DNA from: Gorsachius magnificus
Lineage: Eukaryota; Chordata; Aves; Pelecaniformes; Ardeidae
NCBI GenBank assembly: GCA_034008185.1
Contig: CM067084.1
Span: 69,288,612-69,352,611, forward strand
DNA: 64,000 nucleotides
Direction of reading: 5' to 3'
Positions 13,875 through 25,060 of the stretch are shown here, one piece after another; the stretch's first letter is position 1; each line of letters starts with the position of its first letter. A program made the position numbers and the translations under genes. The notes below the pieces were generated by a model. It made no database searches. It worked only from the letters and a program-made list of their open reading frames with translations, and was not told the origin of the DNA.

Positions 13875-14536
13875 CTGAAAAAAAGAGGAAAAAATATCAG
13901 GAACTACTTGACAGGTTTCCATAGAGGAGAAATTATTAATAGTCACTGAAAGTTCGTCCAGGAATTTCAACACATGGGCTACTAGCCATCTCTCTGCTTT
14001 TGACATCTTTTTTAACCAGCCCGTAATACAATTTTATGTGCTACCCTAGAAAAGTCACAAGACAGCAAACTGCAGAATATTGCAGATCTCTCAGTTGATA
14101 TCAGGTTAAAGCCCATATAGGGAGGAGGCCTGCAGTTTGCTTCAGTGGGTTCAGAACAAAATCAGGTAGACTCCCACCTCCCCAAAATTTATTTTAAGAT
14201 TAAATGCTTATCATCTCTGCAACACCGGCTTGTACAAAGAAAAAAAGTGAGCTTTTTTTTCCCCTGGAGTGACATATGTGCTCTTTGCATAGCAGGTTAC
14301 CATGAAGATAGCAGTGGTCATGATCAGGTACCAATAGTGTTTCTATGCAGCACCTTCAGCCAGCTAAATGCACGTGGCACACAGTGTTTCCACCAAACGC
14401 TGTGGAGCCAAGCACAGTTTCACAAGCCACAGCAAAAATGAAAAAACATTAAAAAAGACAACCTGATACGTTATTTGGAGCAAGTTAAATCCTAAATGCC
14501 AAAAACAGGCAAGAAAGACCACCTAACACACAGTAC

Positions 14537-14582
14537 CTGAGGATTTCCACACTGATACCCTTGAAGAAGACTCTGTGGTCAC
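14537..14582 (-). CDS. Candidate small internal exon (minus strand)
   Basis: A 46-base stretch bounded on the minus strand by a good acceptor (branch-point-like CTAAT, T-rich tract, TCTCAG at 14585-14583) and a plausible donor (CCTCAG followed by GTACTG at 14536). Read in phase 0 it gives VTTESSSRVSVWKSS plus one base. That leftover base is what the next candidate exon (13874-13519) needs to open its long frame. Read one frame over it gives DHRVFFKGISVEIL, which also looks protein-like but would put a stop at the next junction. Both splice sites are predictions from sequence alone. Confidence 0.28.
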
Positions 14583-14959
14583 CTGAGATATATAAAAATA
14601 TTAGCATTAGTCTTGCCTGCTTATGTGCTTCATGCAACGTGAAAGCTGTAGGCATTCACATTACTGACAGAGTCATTCAGAAAGATCAGTCTCAAAACCT
14701 GTTTTCTTCATTGGTACAGGAGCCAGGAGCACCACCTGTGCAACTGGCTGCAGCCTTGCACCAAACACTGGCTTTCCAATACCAAACTGGAGGCCCACAG
14801 ACCCGCAGCGAACTGATAAAGCAGTATTCACAGGGCAATAGTAACTGCCTTCTGTATTGCCTTAGCCATCTCACTGGCAAGAATGAGGAAAATGTTGCAT
14901 GTACACACTATAAGAATTCCCCTGCTTCAAATGCACAGCCATTTCTGGGCATCCAAAAC

Positions 14960-15338
14960 CATAGAATCATAGAATGTTTTGGGTTGGAAGGGACCCCTAG
15001 AGGTCATCCTGTCCAACCCCCCTGCAGGGAGCAGGGACACCACTAACTAGATCAGGTTGCTCAGAGCCCCATCCAACCTGGCCTTGAATGTTTCCAGGGA
15101 TGGGGCCTCCACCACCTCTCTGGGCAACCCGTTCCAGTGTTTCACCACCCTCATTGTAAAGAATTTCTCCCTTATATCTAGTCTAAACCTACCCTGGTTT
15201 AGTTTAAAACCATTACCCCTTGTCCTGTCACAGCTGGCCCTACTAAAAAGATTTTCCCCATCTTTCTTATAGGCCCCCTTTAGGTATTGAAAGGCCGTAA
15301 TCAGGTCTCCCTGCAGCCTTCTTTTCTCCAGGCTGAAA
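14960..15338 (-). mobile_element. CR1 LINE, 3' fragment, minus strand
   Basis: Inverted CR1 beginning with two octamers read as CATAGAAT (14960-14975), followed by the reverse complement of the 3' UTR and the ORF2 C-terminus. It is truncated in the FSLEK region near 15338. It belongs to the same subfamily as the copies at 1-1313 and 49155-49789, sharing the phrase GGTCATCCTGTCCAACCCCC and downstream blocks with few differences, so it looks comparatively young. It sits between two candidate minus-strand exons and would therefore be intronic if that gene is real. Confidence 0.96.
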
Positions 15339-15712
15339 ATCTACTAGGTGCTGTGATGCAGTGAGTATAGGCTGCCTGTCCTGCACCAAAAGTGTCAGTC
15401 TGTCAAGGTTAGCACACAGAAGTTCCCCGCTGTGACCTGTCAACACCTCTGAGGTTCAGAAACAAACACAGAATTACTTGTGCATCTCGAGTGCCTTCTA
15501 CACGTACAGACCCCCTTCTGGAAAACTTCATCCAGGCCTGAGGTCTGCCACCCAACAGAACAGGCTCAAATGGAGAGCACATGGAGTTGGAAGTCAAACA
15601 CATTGGTGGATTAAGAATACTGCTCCCCAGAAACACTGAAGTTTACTGACAAAATGCTGAGAAAGAAGTTCCAGGGCGGTTCAAATGAGAAAGGCTCAGC
15701 TCTTGAACTCAC

Positions 15713-15771
15713 CTTGAACTTGATGACAACAAAACTAAGCACAACCAACAAAGTCCTAGCAACACAGGCAT
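15713..15771 (-). CDS. Candidate start exon encoding a signal peptide (minus strand)
   Basis: On the minus strand an ATG at 15771-15769 opens 19 codons reading MPVLLGLCWLCLVLL followed by a serine run. This has the shape of a secretory signal peptide: a short N-region, a strongly hydrophobic core and a small polar end. The frame runs directly into a strong donor, TTCAAG followed by GTGAGT (15712 downwards), leaving phase 2. The exon at 14537-14582 needs a different entry phase, so at least one unseen exon would have to lie between them if they share a gene. Hydrophobic 20-residue peptides occur by chance in T-rich DNA, so this remains a suggestion. Confidence 0.2.
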
Positions 15772-18700
15772 GGATCATATGAAGCTTTGTGACATGGATG
15801 TTTACAGGCAGGTTTAATGAGGCCCAGAACTACAATACAACTCAAGAGAATTCATTCACATTCTAATTCAGTCATGTACTGGGTTAGTTTTATACCAAGA
15901 GGAAGGTCTGTGCACCTCTTCAATCACTAAAGTGTTGGACCATGGCCCCAAAGTCACATTTGTCTACTAAAATCTTAGGAACACATAAAAGCACCCACTT
16001 ACAGTCCCAATTTTCAGGGTGGGTTTCATCAGTCAGAAATACTTATGGCATGGACCATGCTAAAAGCTGGAAAAAACTTCCAATTTTTAGACTTTACTGC
16101 AGATTAAAGAAGGAGATATATGTATTCACACCCACAAAACTGTAGCAGCTCTTCCCATGCAGGAGAAGGTAAGGCTGTTGGCCAGAACACATGCAATAAA
16201 GTTGATGGATATATGGCTGATAGATCCATGTTACACAGAGCGTAGCTGAGATCAGAATCAGACCAGTCAGTAGCAAAAGGGTTCCTATTTTTCTATTTAA
16301 AAAATCACAGCCCTTGCAAGAGAGAACACATGGCAACATTTATATCACCTGTGGGTTGGGGTATATCTCAGGCAATATGAAACAGGAAAAAAAAAATGGT
16401 TTGTGTAATTCAAGAACTCTCAGAAATAAAGTTTCCCATTTGTACAGTTTCATTACTAAAGAATATAGCTAAGCCTTAATAATTCCTTCCACATATGGAA
16501 AAAAAAAATTATAGCAGAAAACAGAATGCCATGGCTTAAACTGTGCAGAATATCCATTCCTCCATCATGAAAAAGCGCACAGCAAAATAAGAACATGCAG
16601 CACTTTGCCATCAACAAAACTGCCTACAAAAACACCCACTCTTTATCTTCTCTGTAGCATATTCTTTTAACTCACTCATCTCCTTCTGCATCTTTCTCAC
16701 AATTATTGGCTTACCTACTTTCCATACAACTTCTTCAGACCTGTTTTCACAAGAAAACTGCCCATAGAAATAGTTATTCTCTTACAGTCGCTTCAGAATA
16801 CATCATCCATTTTAATTTTTCCCTCCCACTGTATATTTATGTACCAGTAAAAATAATTTCCTTGAGAAACAGAGAGGTTATTCCACGGTGTCTGAAATCT
16901 GAAATAACTAGAGCAGGATAGTTATTCTGCAGATGTAAGCTTCACGCTGTGATAGACTCATGCATTTAGTCCCACCTCCCAGTAAGGAGCTGGCAATTAC
17001 TGCATTCCAGTGCAGGGCCATGGATTTTCTCCGGCTCCCTTACCCCACAGGCCAGTTAGAGCTGATTGTGGCAACTAGAACCAGTAATGCATTTTTGCAC
17101 CAGATGCACAAGAGCTAGATGTACTAGATATGAAAGAGCAAACCTCTATTTCACTTTTTCAGCAGATGAGAATTATTGTTCTTGACAATCATGGTATTTA
17201 AGGCTCTGCTTTACTGACATCCCACAGGATTCGAGATTTACGGATCTAAATCTGTGTGAAATGCACATTATTTATTACCTACAGTGATATGGGGACACCT
17301 CCCTCTAAAATTTTTAGACATTCCTCTGCTTAGTGTGAGGAAACAATAATTAGAATCCTATGTTGCTTTTGTGCTCTTTGAAGGATTAGCCTCTCTCAAT
17401 TCCTGGACAATAAATACATTAAGTACATTAAGTACTCTGATTAAAGCTTAAACACTGTTTAAATCAGACACATCTCCAATACATCCCCTCATAAAGCATA
17501 CCATGGCATTATTATGAAATTACATTATAGTGCTAGTATGCAGGAATCTTCTATTTCATCCAGTTCATCCGATATACTGTCTCCACAAACATATTTATCT
17601 GTATGTTAATCCTTGAAGTATCTTCTGAATCCACATCTGTGAATGCACACAAAAATTCTCTGCATTTACTGCTTTTAATCATAGAAACCACTGTTTTGTC
17701 ACCCAATGGCTCGATTCCTAATAGGTAGCTAAATAGATAGACTAAACCTAGCTCAGATATATCTAACCATGGCTGTGGTCATTGTTCCCCACTGTGGTGC
17801 AGAAATAGCCATCTATCTCCTAGACTAGAAGTCATCTAGGAAAGGCTGAGGTGAAAAGATGGGAAAAGAAAAAGTAGAAGAAAAAACAAAATATTTCAAG
17901 CTTTATTACACAGTGGACAATAGCAAAAAAAATCTGCAAAAACCAATATATACACAGGATATTTGTTATTAACATAAAGGCAGGGTTGGCACAATGAGCT
18001 GAATGCAGGAAAGCTTTGGTTTTTCTGCAAGAGGTAGCAATGGCCCTGATTTCCTGGCTGGTGGAGTGTAGAATCTAAAAAATCCTGAGAAATATAACAC
18101 ATGATGGCAATCCATTAAAAACAAAAAACCAAACCAAAACAAAAACCAAACCAGAAAACATTAATAATGGGATATAATGAGATGTCAGGAATAAAAGAAA
18201 TAGCCCCAAAATACTCACTTTTCAAGGTAACTCATTACAGAGAATAAAAGTTAATGCCATTCAACAGTGAAACTGGTTTAAAAATACAAAAAGGCTCATC
18301 TAACCTTCCCAGTCAAGCACATACATCTTGAGTTTTGGAGCAGGAGATTTATCTTCAAGACTTCAACCCTTCTTACAAATGCAGTTCGAAGGTGGCCAAC
18401 AAATGCAAAAATTAGTCATAGAGACAGCAGAAGCATTTAAGCCTCATTTCCGTAGGAAGCCAGGCTACAGCAAATGTTATTAAAGTTTTTAGTAAGAGTT
18501 TGCCATTTTACTAAAAGACTCAGAATTACCAGAACAGACGCTAAGTGTTGGGGCATAGCATCCCATCCTCCCTACCCATCCAATGTGGTAGTGGCCAAAG
18601 CCTCATGTAAAAGCTAATGGGATGATTATCTTCTAGAAGGATTATGCTGCTCAGAGAAGCTGAAGTCTGCCTTTGTGAGAATTAAGTCCATCATGCTTAT

Positions 18701-21700
18701 TGGTCAGCTGAATTTATCTTTCGCCATAGTGAAGATAGGTTTTCCCTCTGATATTTCTTAAAATGAGTAAATCTCAAAGAACATCGATAGAAGACGCTGG
18801 GATAAAATGCACTTCCAGATCCTTCTTTTTCGGTTTAGATAGGCATTCCAGGAAAGGATATGAGAAGAAAAATAACTGAATTCTTCTTTAAGAAGTAAAG
18901 GTCTGCTACACTAAATTAGCAAGAGTATAATATAGTCTACACCTAAGAAGTTTAGCAATGAATGATTAAGACATGATCTGTTCCATGGGAAATGCCAAGC
19001 TGTGACTCAAAAGTAGATCACCATAAGGTAAAAACATTCTGAAAGTGGCACTTTACACCTTGATAGGGAAAAATTTGTGCTCTTGGGGTTTCATCTCTCA
19101 TTTCTAAGCAATTTAGAGAAGCAACCACATCACGCCACATTCTCTCCATCCTGAGAGGGACCACAGAGTGTTTACATCCAGATAGTACAGAAAGAACTAC
19201 ATGAAGGAGTTACTCCAAAATCATAGAAGTACTTGCAGCTTAGAGGCTCAAACAGAATGGGAATCACTGTCTCACAAAGTAAAACCTCCACCCCAGAAAC
19301 GTGTCCTGATTAGACTCAGGATACAAGTGCATCACATTGCCACACGTATTTATAAACGACGAGAACAAGCTTGTTCAGAGAATTAGCAGTTCACAAGAAA
19401 ACAAGGCCTGTACCTTTGGATGGCAGTTCAAATGCAAGTTAGCGAGAAAAAATGCAAAATATTACACATTTTCTTAGCATAAAGCATTATGGCGCAGTAA
19501 ATAAAGAGTTACCAGATGCTGGGCACTGCTCTAGATAGAAAACAGAAAAAGGAGATGAAATCTCAGCCTTATAATCACTGACATTTTTGAAAGTCTTACT
19601 AAAATAGGTCTCCTTTAGATAGATAAGATGTTCCTCGTTCTGATCATTAAAGAAGAGAAATAAGGTAATTTTGGAAGAACCCAAGGAAGATTGCTCTGCA
19701 GTGGCTCACTCTTATTCTTACCATACAAATAATAATAATACTAATAACAACATTAATAATACTTCACTTTCAACTACACCAACATGCCACTTGGCTCACT
19801 TCATCTTAAAATACACAGATAATGTTAGGATTAAATTTGAGTGCATTATACTCACAGGGGGTGGGGAAAAAAAAAAAAATCACCTCCTCACCTGCATAGT
19901 GAAGTCAAAGCAACCAGATGTGCAGACAGTGCCCCTAATGAAGGCTGACAACCATGTTTACCTTAGCTAAAGGGACACCATTTATTGATGTTACACCCAA
20001 GAAGCCATGCATTTCATCCGCAGCATATGCTTAACATCAGTACTAAATCAAAAGTGAAACTGCAAAATACAGCCGGGTGACACTAAGGACACTTCCGTAC
20101 TGAATGGAAAGGTAACAGTTATCATAAGAGCAACCAAAAATGTTCAGTACTGATGTCTTGTCAAAGACAAATGAAATGGAGGAGAGCTGCCAGTCATCCA
20201 AGGGGATGAAAGTTAAGTCAAAATGGCACTGAGAAACAGGAAAAATACACTTTCTGAAACAGCTCCCATTTTCCTTACTTTGAAGGTAGGGTGCTAGAGA
20301 ACAGGCTGTGAGGGTGGACTGAAAACAAGAAAACAGAGCAGAAAACCTGAAAGAGTTATGAGAGACGTCTTGATCCTCTTATGGTTGTGGCTATGTCCAG
20401 CATTTAGTAGGAAACAAGTAAGCAACACATGAACAAATACACATGGAGCTGATAATATAAATAGCTCCCGTCTCAATTTTACACTGATTACAGAATGCCA
20501 GCTCACAGACTAAATATATAGGTTTTTTAAGAACATCTGCGAGAAGCAAAACAAGTAATATTTACATCAAAGTGCTCTTGTCATCATCAAAACAAAACGA
20601 AGATGCTCTTCAACCGTCTTCCACTAAAAACAAAGCAAAACCAAAGCAAAGCGAGCCAATGTGTACTGCAGTTTCAGTCAATCAGGTTATTCACCACGTT
20701 ACGAGGACAGCGCTAAAAACCCCTTCATTTCTGTGTATGCTTAGATGTTTTTATACAACATGTATTAGGCACACCTCTCTCAAAACCAGAGGATAGAAAG
20801 ATAAATCAGAACTTGCCACTCTATATCTTTCTCTTCATTGACAAATCATTTCCCATTGTGAACCATTAACAAGACACGTAGTGACTACAAGGTTTTGTGA
20901 CTAAAAAATCAACAAAAATAAAATATCAGGAGAACCAACCTTTCACACTGTATTCCTCATTACATCAAGCACTTGATCCACTCCTGTCTAACTTAAACTA
21001 ACAGCTGCAAGTGGGAGCTTCCCAAACACATTTGGCTCTTCATTTGCATTTATGCATGTGTTTGAGAGCATATATGGGAAAGAAAGGAGGAGTCAAATTC
21101 AAGGGAAGCTGTGGAAAGAAATGCCAGATGTATGAGCCTGGCGTTGGGTTGAGGGGAAAGGGGAAGACCTCACCGACCACAGCACATAGCAGAAGTTACT
21201 CTTAAACTGCCATTCTTATTAAGCAAAGAGATGGAATATTGCAAATAAGGAGGTAACCCACTTAAAGTTTCAGTGATCTCAAAGAAAGGCGAACAAAAGC
21301 ATTTCATATGCTAAAAAAAACTTCCATGGTTCATAATAATGTGCAAAGAATGGAAGTACCACTGAAAAAGCAAGAGTTAAAAACAACCTTAAACTACTAC
21401 TACTGTTCTATTTTGCCCCATCAAGAATGAATCCATACCATTTTTATTGAACTACTATAGATATTTTCCCTGGGCTGAGAAAGTTTTGTATTTTAAAAAT
21501 CTTAGCTGAAGTTAAAAAGAAGTTGGTTACAAAATTTGCATAGAGAAGGAAGCCTTCCCAAGATGGAAAAAAAGCACTTTTTTAGATCATGAGTTGTCCA
21601 AGATATTTTACTGTAACGTGAATAAACTATGAAACAATGACTATGAAACTGATTTTTCTGAATAATGCAGAGTAACACTGGAATAAGTACCATAAATTAG

Positions 21701-23521
21701 CAACTGTTCTAAATATGGAACCTTTTTTAATGAAAAACAAAAGAGATGGAATGTGTTTGTGCATATCAGTACACAAAGCTGCAATTAAGGCTGAATATTG
21801 TCTCTTCAAAATGAAGCAGAATAGAGTTAATGCAAGTTGAGAGAGGTCAGGATTACAGACAAGAACATAAAGAAGGATTTAATGGTTTGTTTCCTTGATG
21901 GCAGAGCAACCTTAGTTCAAAATTAATAAATTAATAGATAAATTGAGATGCAGTAATCAGCAGTACATGTCCATCTATCCTCCCAGAGGGAGGCAGCATG
22001 CAACCAACCTTGCTTCTGCACAAAGAGGCAATCCAACCTCACATTCTTCATTATTTTCTGTTCCCTGACATGTATTTACGCCAGCCCCAGCTGGCCTTAC
22101 GCTGTTCAGAAATGTGGACCAGGCCCATTTATTTCCTCAATATACTTGCTACTCCAACATCTCCAGAAAAAAAAAAAAAAAATCTATACGTGAAAATAAT
22201 TATAAACATTTAAATGCTGATAAATAGTATTTAAAAGCAGAAACTGACAGCAGAGCTGGGATAAACTGTAACAAAGATGGTGCTGGGGACAGAAATATGC
22301 TGGCTACAGAAAACAAAAAGTGGACTCGAACAAGGTGGACCTCTAGGAGAAAAATCATGACAAGGAACCTCTCTTCTATCACTGTGTACCAAGATTAACA
22401 TTTTAACAGAGCACATCTCTTCCCATTCAAGCCTCTTTTTTTACCTCAGGTTCAACCCATGGCCTCTTTTGAAGATATTTCTAACTCTAGTGTTCCCATA
22501 ACAACAATCTAAGACACATACATTTAAGTGGAGAGTGAGCATTGCTCAGAGCATTTCCAAAAAGAAACAGAAAAAAAAGCACCTTTATCTGCACGCAGGA
22601 GAACATAAACATGTTGGGCAAATCTCTGTACCAATGGCCTCTTACAGTACCTGTATCTCAGCCCATAGCAGACTTAAGCCCTGGTGCCTCAGGGAAAGAG
22701 TCCTAGGGGGTGGCCTCCTTAAACTTAAGAGCACCTCTCCAAACAGTGGTCTCTCCACCCCTAAGGAGAATCACCTCTTCTGGAGGATCCAAGGTTCTTG
22801 GCCCTTCTGTTTAAAACTCCAGCATATCTATTCACTTCATATTAACATCCTCACTACCTGCACCCACCCAAAAACAAAAACCCCAAACCCCAAAAGACCC
22901 CACACTACCTCAGGTGCAAGAAATAAAGTCATGCCAATGGACTGAGAAATATAAACAGAGCAGAGATTGAAAACAAATGTTCTAAACCCTACAGAATATC
23001 ACAGCTCCTGTATTACAGTAACTAATTTTAGCATTATTAATAGTCAGGCACGCATATTTTCAATGCAGAACAAAAGCACCATCTCAAAAGATAATTAAGC
23101 AGAATTTAAAAGTCTTCATAGAAACCATCCTGCCTAAACGCACTATGAATTAGTGCGTCTTACAATCAGGAAACATTTATTTTCAGCAGGCTTTGGAAAA
23201 CCAACACAAAGCATATTCAACCCTTGCCATATAAAACCTAAACAGAAACCGGCATCTCATGGAGATGAAACACAGCAGACCCTAATAAGCATTACAGAAT
23301 CCCACTCCTGCATAAATACATACGCACATCATGCTTACTGTCAGCGAGACCAATCATTGTAAGGGAAGACATTACTGTGTATACATCGTGGGTCCTAAGG
23401 AGCTGGGATCCAAAGGGCAGGGATCTCAGTGAGCAAAAGGAATCTTGAACTGAAGTGGGACTCATTTTCTTCTCCCTTACAAAATTTGCTAGGATTTCCT
23501 TCTAATAATCCTATGAAACGT

Positions 23522-23546
23522 TAAATAAATAAATAAATAAATAAAA
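23522..23546 (+). repeat. (TAAA)n microsatellite
   Basis: Six uninterrupted TAAA units followed by an A run. Simple tetranucleotide repeat, likely length-polymorphic. Confidence 0.95.
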
Positions 23547-24070
23547 ATTAAAAACAATACCGTCTGTTTAAATTACCATAATTTCTTAGGATTGTTTGAT
23601 CAGACAGTGTGGTACACAGAAGTCATCAGTCAGGCTAGTAATATATGACTGATAATCTGTAAATACCTAATAAAAATAATTCTTGCTTGTTTGGTAAACC
23701 TGTGTCCACTCCATCCTCTCTCTAAATAGAGATCCCGCAACTCTGCAGTGACCCACAGGCCTAATGGCTGCTCTGAGGGCTGAAGTGAAGAACTTTCCTC
23801 AAAATTTCACCCATTCACTAGGACAAACCAGTCTTAATGGGCAACCAATAAACAAAAAATTACACTGTGTGCAGATACTCCTCTCATCCAACCCCCCGGA
23901 GTGATCTGTTCTGTGGTGTTGCCATAGAAAATTGAAAGGAAGCCTCCAATTAGGGAAGAGGTCACTCTTAAGCAGAGATATTATGTAAATATCAGCCAGG
24001 CAGCATCCTACCAAAAAAAAAAAAACCAAACCAAAAAACCAAAAAAGGCCTCATCCTGCAAGCCCTCCAA

Positions 24071-25060
24071 GGCCAGGCCTGGGGTTTGCTCTCAGGAAAC
24101 CCACGCCCTCGGGGCCCGGCTTGCCAGAGCAGGTCTCACCCCCGCGGCCGCCCCGCCGACGCCCCGGGGCGCCCGCCTGCACCCCAGGCAAAGCCCGGCA
24201 GGCGCGGGGGCCGGGCCGGGCCCGCCGCTACACCCCAGCCCCCCCCCCGCAGGGGTCGCCGGCTGCGGGCCGGCCGCGGGGTGCCCGGGGGGGGCGAGCA
24301 GGGGCAGCCGCTCAGCCCCTCGGAGGGCTGGCACCCGGCGGGGCGCGGCGGGCCGCGGGGCGGGGAGCCCGGTCCCGCTGGCCCCCTCGGCGGGCAGGAG
24401 CCGCCTCACCCCGCCCGGGGAGGGGCCCCGCCAAGGACCAGCCGCCCTTCCCGGGGCTTCCACGCCCGTCGGGTCACCGGCACGGAGGGGCGAGCGGAGA
24501 CGGTCGCGCCCTCGCCCCACCCCGGGCTGCACTTTTTCGCCTCGGGCACCTCGCACGGTCAAAGTCTCCGAGCGCGGCGGCAGCATCCTCCATCCATCCT
24601 CTCGCCCTCCCTCCCTCCCTCCCCCCCCGCGCCGCCCCCGCATCACCCACTCGTGCCTCCTCCCGCCGCCGCTACTCACCCACGCCGCGACCGGCGGGGC
24701 CCCCAAGCCCCTCCCCGGCTGTCACCGGCGGCCCGCCCTCGGGAGGCGGCGGCCCGAGCCGCTCCCGCAGCCCCGCCCAGAGCGGGCGGGGGCCCCGCTG
24801 CCGCCGCCGGGGGGGGGGGGGGGGGGGGGGGGGCGAGGCGAGTCGCGGCTCTCCGCGGACCGCGGCGCTCTCCGCAGCGGCGGATTCCCCGCGGCCCCGC
24901 TCCGGCTGCGGGGACCCCCCCCCCCCCCCGGCTGGGTCAGCGGCGTGCGCGAAGTCGCCCAGCCGGGGGCGGGGGGGGGGGGTTGCCTGTAGCACCCCCC
25001 GTGCTCGGCTTGCCGAGCCCAACAGGGCTGGACCCGTGCGCATCAAGGACAGAGCGCTGG
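24071..25060 (-). promoter_or_regulatory. CpG island promoter, probably firing leftwards
   Basis: The sequence changes abruptly from AT-rich to extremely GC-rich with dense CpG, many GGGCGG/CCGCCC (Sp1-type) boxes and no TATA box, the usual form of a vertebrate CpG-island promoter. Direction is inferred from splice donors. On the minus strand GGCGTGG is followed by GTGAGTAGC (GT at 24679-24678), a near-perfect donor, while I found no GTGAG or GTAAG donor on the plus strand in the island. The first exon would then lie between about 24680 and 24950. Long open frames here are low-complexity Pro/Arg/Gly/Ala artefacts. The island contains G25 (24809-24833), C15 (24915-24929) and G12 (24971-24982) runs. 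Confidence 0.75.
24809..24833 (+). repeat. Poly-G run (25 G)
   Basis: An uninterrupted run of 25 G within the CpG island, with C15 and G12 runs within 175 bases. Such tracts can form G-quadruplexes and are also places where sequencing and assembly often miscount, so the exact length is uncertain. Confidence 0.9.

Larger units (their letters stand above)
15339..24070. other. AT-rich DNA, no gene recognised apart from the candidate exon at 15713-15771
   Basis: About 8.7 kb. The plus strand is visibly A-rich with A runs near 19867-19879, 22168-22183 and 24013-24024, and AAC/AAAC-rich stretches near 18120. A TAAA microsatellite lies at 23522-23546. Isolated splice-like signals occur on the minus strand (acceptor near 17846, a 40-base acceptor-donor pair at 20279-20318, donor near 19875), but none gives a convincing coding exon. 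If the CpG island to the right is the promoter of a leftward gene, this would be its first intron. Confidence 0.5.

Noticed and set aside
14700..14878. Minus-strand stretch after a good acceptor (TTCCTCATTCTTGCCAG), Cys-rich frame of about 60 codons
   Set aside because: The frame ends in a stop without a convincing donor in the phase needed by either neighbour.
14561..15046. 161-codon plus-strand frame
   Set aside because: Its last part runs into the inverted CR1 and it lies opposite the candidate minus-strand exon; no splice sites, start context or motif support it. The middle (ALHQTLAFQYQTGGPQTRS) looks protein-like, so I hold this rejection with moderate confidence.
17770..17846. Strong minus-strand acceptor (TCTTTTCACCTCAG)
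   Set aside because: All three frames meet stops within about seven codons; at most an untranslated exon.
20279..20318. 40-base minus-strand segment with an excellent acceptor (TTTTCTTGTTTTCAG) and a GTAAGG donor
   Set aside because: Too short to judge, one frame is closed, and no neighbouring exon has a compatible phase; such pairs arise by chance in A/T-rich DNA.
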